Shown here: piece after piece, positions 1 to 9,694 of the stretch
Layout of the letters: each line of letters opens with the position of its first letter
Position numbering within the stretch: the first letter of the stretch is position 1
Assembly (NCBI RefSeq): GCF_007856155.1
Contig: NZ_CP042266.1
Location: 868,001 to 932,000 of the forward strand
Reading direction: 5' to 3'
Source: Streptomyces qinzhouensis
GTDB lineage: Bacteria > Actinomycetota > Actinomycetes > Streptomycetales > Streptomycetaceae
Length of the DNA: 64,000 bases
Translations under genes and position numbers: made by a program
Notes under the pieces: generated by a model
Told to the model about the DNA's origin: nothing
Database searches by the model: none
What the model saw: only the letters and a program-made list of their open reading frames with translations

Positions 1-566
1 CGCTGGGCGTGGAGGGGGAGAGCCGGGACGTGGCCGCCGCGCTGCCGGTACTCGCCGAGGCTGCGGGCGCCGACGGGCGGGCGGAGCCCCGGCTGCACCG
101 GGTGCTGGGCATCGGTATGGGGTCGGTCGCGGCCGACGACCGGCTGGCGGCGGTGGACGCGCTGCTGATGCTGGCGGCCCGCGGACAGCTCGATCACCGC
201 GGACTGGCCCTGGAGCTGGCCGATCTGGTGAATCATGGAGTGGTGATGCCGACCCGGATCGCCGATGCGCTGAACACGGCCGCGTCGGGCGGAGCCCATG
301 CCACGGTCTGGTCCGTGCTCGGTCCGGCGCTGCCCCGGCTGATCCGTTCCGTTCCGGTGAACCGGGGCCTCGGCCGGATCCTCGCGGTCGCCGCGGAGTG
401 TGCGGAGCGAAGCCGTCCGGCGGGGGTCGGGGAGATACCCGGCCTGGCGGCGCTGGCCGACCGGAAGGGCACCTCCCAGGCGGTGGTGCAGGCCGGGCGG
501 CTGAGCCGGGCGCTCGCTGCCGCGGCGGGCTCGACGGACACCCCACCTGGGGGAACATCCCACTGA
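1..566 (+). CDS. C-terminal part of an uncharacterised helical-repeat protein (5' partial)
   Basis: The reading frame is already open at the left edge (first full codon at base 3), so the GTG at 9 is probably internal. The visible ~187 residues are rich in Ala and Leu and fall into short amphipathic helices, as in HEAT/ARM-like scaffolds, and end in a low-complexity Gly/Thr/Pro tail. Streptomyces carry long DUF6493-type proteins with this kind of C-terminus, but I cannot assign the family from this fragment. No catalytic motif or membrane segment is visible. Stop at 564-566; the next gene starts 89 bp downstream on the same strand. Confidence 0.6.
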   Translation, partial: LGVEGESRDVAAALPVLAEAAGADGRAEPRLHRVLGIGMGSVAADDRLAAVDALLMLAARGQLDHRGLALELADLVNHGVVMPTRIADALNTAASGGAHATVWSVLGPALPRLIRSVPVNRGLGRILAVAAECAERSRPAGVGEIPGLAALADRKGTSQAVVQAGRLSRALAAAAGSTDTPPGGTSH

Positions 567-655
567 AATTACCCTTAGGACAACAAATGCACGATTTACC
601 CATCAGTCACACACCGTTTGTGATCACGCAACACGCCGCCGCCACAGTGGTGGAC

Positions 656-2149
656 ATGACTGATGTGACCTCCTCGCAGAGCGCCCGCCGCCCCCACCAC
701 TGGCGGCGGGACCTCGCCGAGCTCGCCGCCGTCTTCACCGCGGTGGCGGTCGTCGACATGGTCGCCAAGGTGATCGCACACGCCCCCGACGGTCCCTATT
801 TACTGCTGACGGCGGCCCTGGCGTTTCTGGCCACGGCCGGGTTCCACATCTGGTGGGCCCGGCGCCACGGCCTCCGTCCCGAACCTCCCGAACCCGGCAG
901 CGGCACCGGCACCGGCACCGGCGAAGTGCGGCGCTCCGGCCATGAACCCGTCCCGGGCGGAGCTCCCGGTCACGGAAGTGACGGTGTGCCGGCGGCGGAA
1001 GGCGCCGCGACGGCCCCCGGCGAGCCCGGAGGTTCCGATCGGCCGCCGGCTCCGGAAGAGACCGTCCTGCGGCGGCTCCGGACCACCGTCCGGGACGAAC
1101 CGGGCAGCCTGGCCGCGCTCACCGCCGCCCTCGCCGATCTGCGAGCGGACGTCGTCTCCCTCCAGACCCATCCGCTCGCCCGGGGCACCGTGGACGAATT
1201 CCTGCTGCGCACCCCCGTATCGCTGCCGGTGGAGCGGTTGCGTGAGAGGGTCGCCGCGGCGGGCGGTACGGATGTGTGGACCGAGCGCGCCGACGCCCAT
1301 GATCTGGTGGACACCCCCACCCGGGTGCTCGAGCTCGCCACCCGGACGGCACTGGACACGGCCGAGCTGCCGCTGGCGCTCCGCCAGTTGCTGGGGCGCT
1401 GCACGATCCGGTCCCGGCCCGCGGTCACCCCGACGGGCCGTCCGGACGGGGCTCCGCCCCCGGTGGAAGGGGTGCTGGCGGGTACGGTCATCAAGCTGCG
1501 CGACCCCCGGGGCGGCACGATCACCGTGGAGCGGCACCAGCTGCCCTTCACTCCGGCCGAGTTCGCCCGGGCGCGGGCGCTCATGGAGCTGGACGCCCGG
1601 CTGGGGCCCCGCACCCCGGACGGGGAGGACCTCCTCACCCTGCCGGAGGGCGAGGAGATCGTGGTGCGCCGCGCCGATCAGAACGATCTGGCGGCGGCCA
1701 AGGAGATGCAGGCCCGGTGCTCCGATCTGACGCTGCGGCTCCGCTATCACGGCCCCGCCGGTGACGCCCACCGCTATCTCGACCATCTGCTGAACCCCCG
1801 CCACGGCCGCACCCTCGCCGTGGAGACCTCCTCCGGCCTTCTGGTGGGCCTCGGACATCTGCTGTGGGACGGGGACGAGACCGAGGTGGCGCTGCTGGTC
1901 GAGGACGAATGGCAGCGCCGGGGCATCGGCGCGGAACTCCTCAAACGGCTGGTCGCCCTGGCCCGGGAGTCCGGTTCCCGGGGGGTGTACGCGGTGACCC
2001 GGTCGTCGAACACGGGGATGGTCGCGGCCATGCGGGGTCTGCGGCTGCCCCTGGACTACCAGATCGAGGAGGGCACTCTGGTGATCACGGCCCGGCCGGA
2101 CCCGGCCGAAGCGGACCTCCGGCAGCTCCACGACCACGCGAGGAGCTGA
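656..2149 (+). CDS. Membrane-anchored ACT-domain GNAT family N-acetyltransferase
   Basis: 497 aa from ATG 656, chosen because the upstream in-frame sequence is low complexity and overlaps the preceding gene. After a basic stretch, two hydrophobic segments (about residues 20-65) should anchor it in the membrane. A Gly/Thr/Pro linker follows, then an ACT-like region (about 140-200, with RDEPGSLAALTAALADL), which in this family often senses amino acids. The C-terminal GNAT domain contains the acetyl-CoA loop pattern WQRRGIGAELLKRL. Domain order suggests a ligand-regulated acetyltransferase at the membrane; the acceptor is unknown. A TTA leucine codon lies at 800-802 (codon 49), so translation should depend on the bldA tRNA. 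It stands alone, with 600 bp without a gene after it. Confidence 0.8.
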   Translation: MTDVTSSQSARRPHHWRRDLAELAAVFTAVAVVDMVAKVIAHAPDGPYLLLTAALAFLATAGFHIWWARRHGLRPEPPEPGSGTGTGTGEVRRSGHEPVPGGAPGHGSDGVPAAEGAATAPGEPGGSDRPPAPEETVLRRLRTTVRDEPGSLAALTAALADLRADVVSLQTHPLARGTVDEFLLRTPVSLPVERLRERVAAAGGTDVWTERADAHDLVDTPTRVLELATRTALDTAELPLALRQLLGRCTIRSRPAVTPTGRPDGAPPPVEGVLAGTVIKLRDPRGGTITVERHQLPFTPAEFARARALMELDARLGPRTPDGEDLLTLPEGEEIVVRRADQNDLAAAKEMQARCSDLTLRLRYHGPAGDAHRYLDHLLNPRHGRTLAVETSSGLLVGLGHLLWDGDETEVALLVEDEWQRRGIGAELLKRLVALARESGSRGVYAVTRSSNTGMVAAMRGLRLPLDYQIEEGTLVITARPDPAEADLRQLHDHARS

Positions 2150-2762
2150 GCGCCGAAGGCCGGTGGCCCGCCCGTCGGCCGGCCGTCGATATCGCGCCAA
2201 AGATCCTCCGTCCCGTCGGTCGGGCCGGTGGCGGCAGCGACCGGGGACGACGGGCGCCGGCACCGTTCCGGGTCGGCTCCCGGAGCGGCGGCGAGAGCGG
2301 CGGGGCCCGCCGCCGAGGGGGTGGGCGGGGTGTGCGGCGGCGGGGTGCCGAGCATCCGCGGTGGGTGCGGCAGCAGCCGTACCGTGGAAGCCCACGGGGC
2401 CTTCGCCGGTGGGACGGTCCGGACAGATGCGGCCGGATCCGGCCGGGTGGCGCGGAATCGGCGTGTCCGGATGCCTCGAATGAGTGATACGGCGGGGCGG
2501 GTTCCCGTGCCGGGCGAGGTTCCGGCCGCTCTCCTTCCGTACCGGCGGCGGCGCACGGGCCCGTACCGGACGGGGGCAACGCGCCGGGCCGGGAGTCCAG
2601 CCCGGCCCGGGCCCGGCCGGGTGATTCCGCTTCCGGTCGGTCCGGGGACACCTCGGCGGCCGGGCGGCACCGGTGGCCGTCCGGCCATCGGGCGGTCATC
2701 GGGCACCCCGCCGGTCCCTCACGATGGTGACGCCGACACCCCCGCTCTAAGAGGATGTGTGC
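2150..2762. other. Intergenic region without a recognised gene
   Basis: About 610 bp between the GNAT gene and the DUF885 gene. Open frames here carry only Arg/Pro/Gly-rich translations typical of high-GC shadow frames, with no recognisable domain. It must hold the promoter of the DUF885 gene; a GAGG ribosome-binding site is visible at 2751-2754. No clear terminator or long palindrome was noticed. Confidence 0.5.
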
Positions 2763-4445
2763 ATGTCAGACACTGCCAGCATTCCGCTGCCCCGTCAGGT
2801 CGCCGACGGCTACCTCGACGAGCTCATCGACCTCGACCCGATCACCGGCACCTACCTCGGAGTTCCCCAAAGCGCGGATCGACTGCCCGACTTCTCCCCC
2901 GCGGGCCAGGAGGAGCGGGCCGTGCTCGCCCGCAGGACCCTCGCCCGGCTCGACGAGGCCGAGGAGCAGCCCGGAGCCAAGAGCGACGCCGAGCGGCGCT
3001 GCGGACGGCTGCTCCGGGAGCGGCTCACCGCCGAACTCGCCGTGCACGATGCCGAGGAGGGGCTGCGCGCGGTGAGCATCCTGGCCTCGCCCGCGCATCT
3101 GGTGCGGACGGTGTTCACGGTGACCGCGACCGCGACCGCGGAGGACTGGGCCGCCGTCGTACGGCGGCTGCACGCGGTCCCGGCCGCCCTGGAGAGCTAT
3201 CGCGCCGCACTCCAGGAGGGGCTGGACCGCAAGCTGTACGCCGGGCCCCGCGCCACCGCGACCATGGTCGCCCATATGACCGAGTGGATCGGCACGGACC
3301 GCAACTGGTTCGAGGAGTTCGCCGCGGACGGGCCGGAGTCCCTGCGCGGGGAACTGACGGATGCCGCCAGGGCCGCGGGCGGCGCCCTGGCCGCACTCCG
3401 GGACTGGATGCGCGATGTGTACGCCCCGGCGGTCACCGACGCCCCCGACATCGTGGGCCGTGAGCGCTATGCCCGCTGGTCGCGCTATTACAACGGCACC
3501 GACCTCGATCTCGACGAGGCGTACGCCTACGGCTGGGCCGAGTACCACCGCATCCTGGCCGAGATGCGGACCGAGGCGGGGAAGATCCTGCCCGGCGCGG
3601 GCCCCTGGGAGGCGCTCGCCCATCTCGATGTGCACGGCCGCCATATCGAGGGCGTCGAGGAAGTGCGGGAATGGCTCCAGGGCCTGATGGACCAGGCCAT
3701 CGAGGAGCTGGACGGCACCCACTTCGAACTCGCCGAGCGGGTGCGCCGGGTGGAGTCGCGGATCGCGCCCCCCGGCAGTGCGGCCGCCCCGTACTACACC
3801 GGCCCGTCGGAGGACTTCTCGCGCCCCGGGCAGACCTGGCTGCCGACCATGGGCGAGACCCGGTTCCCCGTCTACGACCTGGTGTCGACCTGGTACCACG
3901 AGGGCGTGCCCGGCCATCACCTCCAGATCGCCCAGTGGGCGCACGTCGCCGATCAGCTCTCCCGCTACCAGGCGACGATCGGCGGGGTCAGCGCCAACTG
4001 CGAGGGCTGGGCGCTCTACGCGGAGCGGCTGATGGACGAGCTGGGTTTCCTCACCGACGCCGAGCAGCGGCTGGGGTATCTGGACGCGCAGATGATGCGC
4101 GCCTGCCGGGTCATCGTCGACATCGGCATGCATCTGGAGCTGGAGATCCCGGCGGACTCGCCGTTCCATCCCGGCGAGCGGTGGACTCCCGAGCTGGCCC
4201 AGGAGTTCTTCGGCAACCACAGCGGCCGCCCCGCGGACTTCGTGGAGAGCGAACTGACCCGCTATCTCTCCACCCCGGCTCAGGCCATCGGCTACAAGCT
4301 CGGCGAACGGGCGTGGCTGCTGGGGCGGGACCGGGCGCGCGCGGCCCGCGGTGAGGCCTTCGACGCCAAGGCCTGGCATATGGCGGCCCTGTCCCAGGGC
4401 TCCCTCGGCCTCGACGACCTGGTCGACGAGTTGTCGCAGCTGTGA
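2763..4445 (+). CDS. DUF885 family protein (putative zinc metallopeptidase)
   Basis: 560 aa. ATG 2763 is preferred over GTG 2757 because GAGG sits 8 bp before it. The protein matches the DUF885 family throughout its length. It has the family signature TWYHEGVPGHHLQ at about residues 376-388, whose HE...HH residues resemble a zinc-peptidase active site, and a second conserved block NCEGWALYAERLMDE shortly after, which supplies a Glu. The C-terminal part keeps the family's Y..TPAQA.GYK region. No signal peptide is visible, so it is probably cytoplasmic. Family members are annotated as metallo-carboxypeptidase-like proteins, but the substrate is unknown. It is monocistronic and ends at a strong bidirectional hairpin. 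Confidence 0.85.
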   Translation: MSDTASIPLPRQVADGYLDELIDLDPITGTYLGVPQSADRLPDFSPAGQEERAVLARRTLARLDEAEEQPGAKSDAERRCGRLLRERLTAELAVHDAEEGLRAVSILASPAHLVRTVFTVTATATAEDWAAVVRRLHAVPAALESYRAALQEGLDRKLYAGPRATATMVAHMTEWIGTDRNWFEEFAADGPESLRGELTDAARAAGGALAALRDWMRDVYAPAVTDAPDIVGRERYARWSRYYNGTDLDLDEAYAYGWAEYHRILAEMRTEAGKILPGAGPWEALAHLDVHGRHIEGVEEVREWLQGLMDQAIEELDGTHFELAERVRRVESRIAPPGSAAAPYYTGPSEDFSRPGQTWLPTMGETRFPVYDLVSTWYHEGVPGHHLQIAQWAHVADQLSRYQATIGGVSANCEGWALYAERLMDELGFLTDAEQRLGYLDAQMMRACRVIVDIGMHLELEIPADSPFHPGERWTPELAQEFFGNHSGRPADFVESELTRYLSTPAQAIGYKLGERAWLLGRDRARAARGEAFDAKAWHMAALSQGSLGLDDLVDELSQL

Positions 4446-4454
4446 GCAGAACGG

Positions 4455-4482
4455 CGGGGTGCGGGCCGGAGCCCGCACCCCG
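4455..4482. terminator. Bidirectional hairpin terminator
   Basis: Perfect 12-bp arms CGGGGTGCGGGC (4455-4466) and GCCCGCACCCCG (4471-4482) with a 4-nt loop. It lies between the convergent ends of the DUF885 gene and the SDR gene. There is no T-run, as is common in Streptomyces. Confidence 0.8.
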
Positions 4483-4502
4483 TCCGGCACGGGGACACGG
4501 CT

Positions 4503-5354
4503 TCAGCGGCGGAAGCCGCCCTCCGAGTTGATGACCTCCCCGGTGATCCACTCGGCCTCGTCCGTGGCGAGCCAGGCGATCAGCCTGGCCGGATCGTCCG
4601 GTACGCCCCAGCGTCCCGCCGGGAACCGTTCCGCGACCGACCGATGGGCCGCGCCCTCCGCGTAACCGGTGTCCACGGGACCGGGGTTGACCGTGTTGAC
4701 GGTCACCGCGAGTTCGGCCAGATGCGTCGCGAGCGAACGGGTGACGGAGGCCAGGGCGCCCTTGGCCAGGGCGTAGGCGATCTCCCCCGGCATACCGCCC
4801 GCGATGTCCTGGCCGGAGGTCATCATCACCACCCTGCCACCGCGCGTCCGGCGCGGCAGCCCGGCCCGCAGCCGCGCGTATGCCTGGACCAGGAGCAGCA
4901 CCGAGCGGGCGTCGACGGCGAAATGGGCGTCGAGCATCTCCGCGTCGATCGTGTCGAGGGTGCCGTCGTGGCCGTTGAGGGCGTGATTGGCGACGACGAT
5001 GTCCAGCCTGCCGCCGAACGCCTCGGCGGCCGCGGCGACGAGCGCGGCCGGAGCCGCGGGGTCGGACAGATCGGCGGGGCCGTGGAGAACGGGGGCACCG
5101 GGATCACCGAGGGCGGCCCGGACCTCGTCGGCCAGGGCTTCGGGGCCGCCGGGGTCGGCACCCCACGGCTGGGCCGCGTCGTGCGGAACGTGGTGGTGGA
5201 GATAGACGCCGGCACCGTAGGCGGCGAGCCTGCGGGCCACGGCACAGCCGATGCCGTCTCTCCGGCTCGCCCCGGTCACCAGCGCGAAGCGGCCGCGCAG
5301 GGGCAGCGGGTCACGGCGGAGGGCCGGGGGCTCGGGGCGGGGAAGTGTGGACAT
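4503..5354 (-). CDS. SDR family NAD(P)-dependent oxidoreductase
   Basis: 283 aa classical short-chain dehydrogenase/reductase with a Rossmann fold. The cofactor motif is slightly extended (VTGASRRDGIGCAVARRL near residue 26). The NNAG position reads VANHALNG, i.e. a variant structural motif. The catalytic pair is Tyr-Ala-Leu-Ala-Lys (YALAK). The C-terminal WITGEVINSEGGFRR block is typical of FabG-like enzymes. The substrate cannot be assigned. It is monocistronic and convergent with the DUF885 gene across the hairpin at 4455-4482. Confidence 0.85.
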   Translation of the reverse strand: MSTLPRPEPPALRRDPLPLRGRFALVTGASRRDGIGCAVARRLAAYGAGVYLHHHVPHDAAQPWGADPGGPEALADEVRAALGDPGAPVLHGPADLSDPAAPAALVAAAAEAFGGRLDIVVANHALNGHDGTLDTIDAEMLDAHFAVDARSVLLLVQAYARLRAGLPRRTRGGRVVMMTSGQDIAGGMPGEIAYALAKGALASVTRSLATHLAELAVTVNTVNPGPVDTGYAEGAAHRSVAERFPAGRWGVPDDPARLIAWLATDEAEWITGEVINSEGGFRR

Positions 5355-5585
5355 GGTGCCCCATCGTGGCCGCCGGCCCCTGCCGTGTCATCCGGATATC
5401 AGGAGCCCCGCGCCCGCCCGCCGGACGTGCGGCCCGCCGAATTCCCCGGCAGTTGTACGGCGCGACTGCTGCCGCGGTATGCGCCCCGGGGCGCTTCGCT
5501 CACCGAAGGCGCCCCGGCCGGCCCGGGACCATCGGTGGCGCACGTACGGCGGACGCGGGTATGCCCGGGCAGCACCGGGCGGGCG

Positions 5586-6110
5586 TCAGCAGCCGCAGTC
5601 GTCGCCTTCGGCGGGGGCGGTCAGCGGGTCGGGGTCGCGGCGGGCCTCACCCTCCCAGGTCTCGTAGGCGAAGCCCTCCCGTGCCCAGTACTCGAAGCCG
5701 CCGAGCATCTCCTTCACCTGATAGCCGCGTTCGGCGAGGGCCAGGGCCGCGCGGGTGGCGCCGTTGCAGCCGGGACCCCAGCAGTACGTGACGACGGGGA
5801 CGGCCGGGTCGAGGAGCCGCTCGGCCTGCTCGGCGATCAGGGCGGTCGGCAGGTGGATCGCGCCCGGAACGTGCCCCTGGTCCCAGGCCGGACCGGACCG
5901 CGAGTCGACGACCACGAACCCGGGGTCGCCGCCGGCTGCCAGCGCGGCGGCGACGTCCGATACGTCGGCGTGGAAGGTCAGGCTCGCCCGGAAGTAGGCG
6001 GCGGCCGTCGCGGGCGCCGCGGGCGGGATCCGCAGCACGGGGTTCACGGCGGCCGGGGCCGGGGCGGAAGCGGCGGGGACGGTGGTGAGCGGTGCGCTGT
6101 TCATGACCAT
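5586..6110 (-). CDS. Rhodanese-like domain protein
   Basis: 174 aa from ATG 6110 (ATG 6104 is an alternative two codons in). A single rhodanese fold spans the C-terminal ~120 residues, with the pattern VVDSRSGPAWDQGHVPGAIHLP and an active-site loop TYCWGPGCNGATRAA in which the first Cys is the likely persulfide-forming residue. It ends in Cys-Gly-Cys, an extra thiol pair that may matter for sulfur transfer or metal binding. It is divergent from an Lrp/AsnC gene with 88 bp between the starts, so that regulator probably controls it. A role in sulfane-sulfur handling is inference from the family. Confidence 0.85.
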   Translation of the reverse strand: MVMNSAPLTTVPAASAPAPAAVNPVLRIPPAAPATAAAYFRASLTFHADVSDVAAALAAGGDPGFVVVDSRSGPAWDQGHVPGAIHLPTALIAEQAERLLDPAVPVVTYCWGPGCNGATRAALALAERGYQVKEMLGGFEYWAREGFAYETWEGEARRDPDPLTAPAEGDDCGC

Positions 6111-6198
6111 GAATCTACGGGTGGATTCCGGGGCCCTAAAGGGAGTTCCCCCGGCGCCGAACTTGATTGCCCGGGGATTCCCCGGTTGTCTTGGGCGC

Positions 6199-6666
6199 AT
6201 GACTGAATTTTCCCCGGACGCCACCGACTGGCGTCTGCTGGAGCTGCTCCAGCACCGTGGCCGGGCCGGTTTCGCGGAGCTGGCGCGGGAGGTGTCGATG
6301 TCGGCGAGCGCGGTGACCGAGCGGGTCCGGAGGCTGGAGGAGGCCGGGGTCATCACGGGATACGGCGCGCTGGTGGACCGGCGCCGGCTGGGGCTGACGA
6401 TCACCGCCTTCGTCCGGCTGCGCTATCCGAACGGCAACTACAAGCCGTTCCACGATCTGCTGGAGACCACTCCGGAGGTGCTGGAGGCCCACCATGTCAC
6501 GGGCGACGACTGCTTCGTCCTGAAGGTCGCCGCCCGGGACATGGAGCATCTGGAGCGCGTCACGGGCCGGATCGGGGCGCTGGGGTCGGTGACGACGAGC
6601 GTCGTCTACTCCTCGCCGCTGCCCCGGCGTCCGCTCAGTCGCTGGGACCGCCCGCCCGCAGTCTGA
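6199..6666 (+). CDS. Lrp/AsnC family transcriptional regulator
   Basis: 155 aa from ATG 6199. An N-terminal winged helix-turn-helix (residues 5-60, with FAELAREVSMSASAVTERV) is followed by a RAM/ligand-binding domain (about 65-145) carrying the usual VTGDDCFVLKV strand. Family members are octameric amino-acid-responsive regulators. It is divergent from the rhodanese gene; the 88-bp spacer contains the inverted repeat GAATC-8 bp-GATTC at 6111-6128, a possible operator. Its 3' end overlaps the convergent sbcC end by 32 bp. Confidence 0.9.
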   Translation: MTEFSPDATDWRLLELLQHRGRAGFAELAREVSMSASAVTERVRRLEEAGVITGYGALVDRRRLGLTITAFVRLRYPNGNYKPFHDLLETTPEVLEAHHVTGDDCFVLKVAARDMEHLERVTGRIGALGSVTTSVVYSSPLPRRPLSRWDRPPAV

Positions 6667-9600
6667 CGGTGGAACCGTCCCGCTCCTTGAGGACTTCGAG
6701 CTGGGTGGGGATACGGCGGCGCAGATCGGCGACATGGCTGACGATGCCGACACTGCGGTCGCGCTCCCGCAGTGAGTCCAGTACGTCGAGGACCTCGTCC
6801 AGGGTCTGTTCGTCGAGGCTGCCGAAGCCCTCGTCGATGAAGAGCGTGTCGAGCCGGATACCGCCGGCCTCCTCGGTGACCACGTCGGCGAGTCCCAGCG
6901 CGAGCGCGAGGGAGGCGAAGAAGGTCTCACCGCCCGACAGGGTGGCCGTATCGCGCTCCCGGCCGGTCCACGCGTCGACGACATGGAGGCCGAGGCCGGA
7001 CCGCCGGCCGCCGCCGGAGCGGGCGTCGGAGTGCGTCAGCGTGTAGCGCCCGGCCGACATTCTCCGCAGTCGTACGGTGGCGGCCGCGGCGACCTGTTCG
7101 AGGCGGGCCGCCAGGACGTACGACTCCAGCCGCATCCGGCGCTCGTTCTCGGCCGAGGTGCCCGCGGTGAGGGCGGCGAGCCGGGCCACCCGCTCGTACT
7201 CCTCGCGCAGCGGGCGCAGTTGCCGGGCGGCCCGGGACGCGTCGCGGGACAGGGAGTCCAGGGCGGCGCAGCGCTCCCGGGCGGTGGAGCGGGCGGACCC
7301 GGCGTCCCGCGCGGCGCGTTCCGCGGCGGCCAGGGCGGCGGCCGCGGCCTCCGGTTCGGCCGGGGGCAGTGCGGCGGCGTCCCGGGCATCGGATTCGGCG
7401 AGCCGGTCGGCGACGGCGGCGGCCTCCGCCTGCCAGGCGTCGGCCCGGTGCTGGAGTGCCCGGTGCTCCGGGTCGCCGAGCAGGGCGCCGACGGCCTCGG
7501 CCGGGGTGGCGAACCCGGCGCGGTAGGCCGCGTCGGCGACCTGGCCGTCGGTCTCCTTGAGCCGGCGGGCGGCCTGGTCGGCGGTGCGTACGGCCTCGGC
7601 GGCGGCGGCGATCAGCCGGGCCCGCCGCTCCAGCGCGGCGGCCCGTTCGGCGACGCTGCGGGCGCCGCCGCGCGCCTGTTCCAGCTGTTCGGCCAGGGCG
7701 GCCTGTTCCCGGTCGGCGGCCTCGCGTTCGGCGGTCCGGGCGGCACCGCGCTGGTCGAGCAGTTGCCGGGCGGTGAGGCGGTCCTCGTGTTCGCGTTCGA
7801 CGCGGTCGAGGGCCTCCCGGGCGGCGTGGGTCCCGGACGCGCGTTCATGGGCGGTGCGGTGGTCGCGCTCCAGTCGTACGACGGCGGCGGCCAGTTCGGC
7901 GGCGGCGGGGTCGTGTCCGTCCGGGCGGTCCTCGTCCCCGGGGGGCGGTGCTCCGTCGGGGCGGGCCTGCCGTCGGGCGGCCGCCCGGGCCTCGCGGGCG
8001 CGGACCGCCCGCCGCTCGGCTTCGGCCGTGGCCTCCTCGGCCCGGGTGTGGTGTTCGTACGCCGTCTCCTCGTCGGCCCGGGTGACCCGGCCGGAGCCGG
8101 GCGCGGCCGGGTCCGGGTGGTCGGGCGAACCGCAGACGGCGCAGGGGTCGCCGGGGACGAGTGCGGCGGCCAGTTCGGCGGCGATGCCCGCCAGCCGTCG
8201 TTCCTTGAGGTCCAGCCAGACGGTACGGGTGGTGAGGGCGGCGTCGCGCGCGGCGCGCAGCGCGTCGTCGGCCGCGGCGGCCTCGGCGCCCAGCCGGTCC
8301 CGTTCGACGGCGGCGTCGCGGCGGCGGCGGGCCGGGCCGAGGAGACCGGCGAGCTGTTCGGCGCGGGTCGCCGCGTCCTGGGCGGCGGTGAGCGCGTCCT
8401 GGTGCAGGCGGCGCAGCGCGTCCCAGCCTTCGAGCCAGACCTCGGCGTCCTGCCGGGCGTCCTCGTCGGCGCGGGCCGCCCGGTCGAGCCGGTCCTTCTC
8501 CCGGGCGATCTCCTCGCTGCGGGTCTCGGCGCGACGGGCGGCCGCCAGGGCGCCCAGTTCGCCGCGGAGGGTCCGCTCCGCCTCGGTGAGCTGCTCGGCG
8601 CCCGCGTCGGAGAGCTCGCCGGGCAGGGCGGAGCGGGCTTCGGCGAGGGCCGCGGCGGCGGTGCGGTGGTCTCGTTCGGCGGCGGAGCGCAGGGTCAGCG
8701 CGGGGGCCACCCGCTCGGCCCTGCGGGCTCGTTCCAGCTCGGCCAGGACCGCCTCATGGGCGGGGCGGGCGGCCTCGGACATCCGGTGGCGGTGGCGCGT
8801 TTCCGCGTACCGCCGCTGGAGCCGTTCTTGTTCGTGTACGGCGTCGAGGGCGGTACGGGCCGCCGTCCGGCGGCGTTCGGCCAGGTCCAGGGCGCTTTCG
8901 GCGACGGTGGCCCGGTCCCGGGCGCCCGCGCGGGCGACGGCCGCCCATTCCAGGACGGCGGCGACGAGACCGGGCTCGCCGGGCCGGTGGCCGGGCGGGG
9001 GCAGTTCACCGGCCGCGCCCGCGGCGGCCTGTTCCGTCCGGTGCGCCAGGGCCAGCAGCTGTTCGTCCCCGGCGCGTACCCTGGCCTCGGCCTGCCGCCG
9101 CAGTTCCGCGAGGCGTTCCTCGACGGCGGCGTAGCAGCGGGTGTCGAAGAGCTTTCCGAGCAGTCGGCCGCGGGCCTCGGCGTCGGCGCGCAGAAAACGG
9201 GCGAAGTCGCCCTGGGGCAGGAGGACGACCTGGCAGAACTGCTCCCGGTTCATGCCGACGAGCTGTTCGATCTCCTCGCCGATCTCGTCGTGGGAGCGGC
9301 TGAGGGCCCGCCACTGCCCGCTCGGGGCGTCGTACTCGCGCAGTCTGCTCTGCGCCTTCTCGGTGGTGAAGCCGGTGCCGCGCCGCTTGGGGCGCGGCTG
9401 GGCGGGGCTCCGGATGATCTCCAGTCTGCGGCCGCCGACGGTGAGGTCGAGGAGTACCTCGGTGAGGGTGTCCGCCGGGGCGTGGTCGCTGCGCAGGGTG
9501 CCGCCCGGGCTCTGCCGGGCGCCGGGCACCTTTCCGTACAGGGCGAAGCAGACGGCGTCGAGTACGGAGGTCTTGCCGGCGCCGGTGGGGCCGTGCAGCA

Positions 9601-9694
9601 GGAACAGGCCGTCGGCGGTCAGGGCGTCGAAGTCGATGTCCTGGGTGCCGGCGAAGGGGCCGAAGGCGGTGACGGCGAGCCGGTGCAGCCTCAT
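6635..9694 (-). CDS. sbcC: Exonuclease SbcCD, ATPase subunit SbcC
   Basis: 1019 aa SMC/Rad50-type ATPase. Walker A GPTGAGKTSV lies near residue 35. Long Ala/Arg/Glu-rich coiled coils flank a central zinc-hook CxxC (DPCAVCGSPDHPDP). The C-terminal half has the ABC signature LSGGETFFASLALALG and Walker B DTLFIDEGFGSLD. With SbcD it forms the Mre11-Rad50-like nuclease that opens hairpins and processes blocked DNA ends. ATG 9694 overlaps the sbcD stop by 4 bp (ATGA), so the two are translationally coupled. Its tail runs 32 bp into the convergent Lrp gene. High coiled-coil Ala content produces long antisense open frames that are not genes. Confidence 0.95.
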   Translation of the reverse strand: MRLHRLAVTAFGPFAGTQDIDFDALTADGLFLLHGPTGAGKTSVLDAVCFALYGKVPGARQSPGGTLRSDHAPADTLTEVLLDLTVGGRRLEIIRSPAQPRPKRRGTGFTTEKAQSRLREYDAPSGQWRALSRSHDEIGEEIEQLVGMNREQFCQVVLLPQGDFARFLRADAEARGRLLGKLFDTRCYAAVEERLAELRRQAEARVRAGDEQLLALAHRTEQAAAGAAGELPPPGHRPGEPGLVAAVLEWAAVARAGARDRATVAESALDLAERRRTAARTALDAVHEQERLQRRYAETRHRHRMSEAARPAHEAVLAELERARRAERVAPALTLRSAAERDHRTAAAALAEARSALPGELSDAGAEQLTEAERTLRGELGALAAARRAETRSEEIAREKDRLDRAARADEDARQDAEVWLEGWDALRRLHQDALTAAQDAATRAEQLAGLLGPARRRRDAAVERDRLGAEAAAADDALRAARDAALTTRTVWLDLKERRLAGIAAELAAALVPGDPCAVCGSPDHPDPAAPGSGRVTRADEETAYEHHTRAEEATAEAERRAVRAREARAAARRQARPDGAPPPGDEDRPDGHDPAAAELAAAVVRLERDHRTAHERASGTHAAREALDRVEREHEDRLTARQLLDQRGAARTAEREAADREQAALAEQLEQARGGARSVAERAAALERRARLIAAAAEAVRTADQAARRLKETDGQVADAAYRAGFATPAEAVGALLGDPEHRALQHRADAWQAEAAAVADRLAESDARDAAALPPAEPEAAAAALAAAERAARDAGSARSTARERCAALDSLSRDASRAARQLRPLREEYERVARLAALTAGTSAENERRMRLESYVLAARLEQVAAAATVRLRRMSAGRYTLTHSDARSGGGRRSGLGLHVVDAWTGRERDTATLSGGETFFASLALALGLADVVTEEAGGIRLDTLFIDEGFGSLDEQTLDEVLDVLDSLRERDRSVGIVSHVADLRRRIPTQLEVLKERDGSTVRLRAGGPSD

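Noticed and set aside
2228..3463. 411-aa plus-strand frame covering the gap and the start of the DUF885 gene
   Set aside because: Arg/Gly/Pro-rich shadow frame; the DUF885 protein in the overlapping frame is full length with a good ribosome-binding site.
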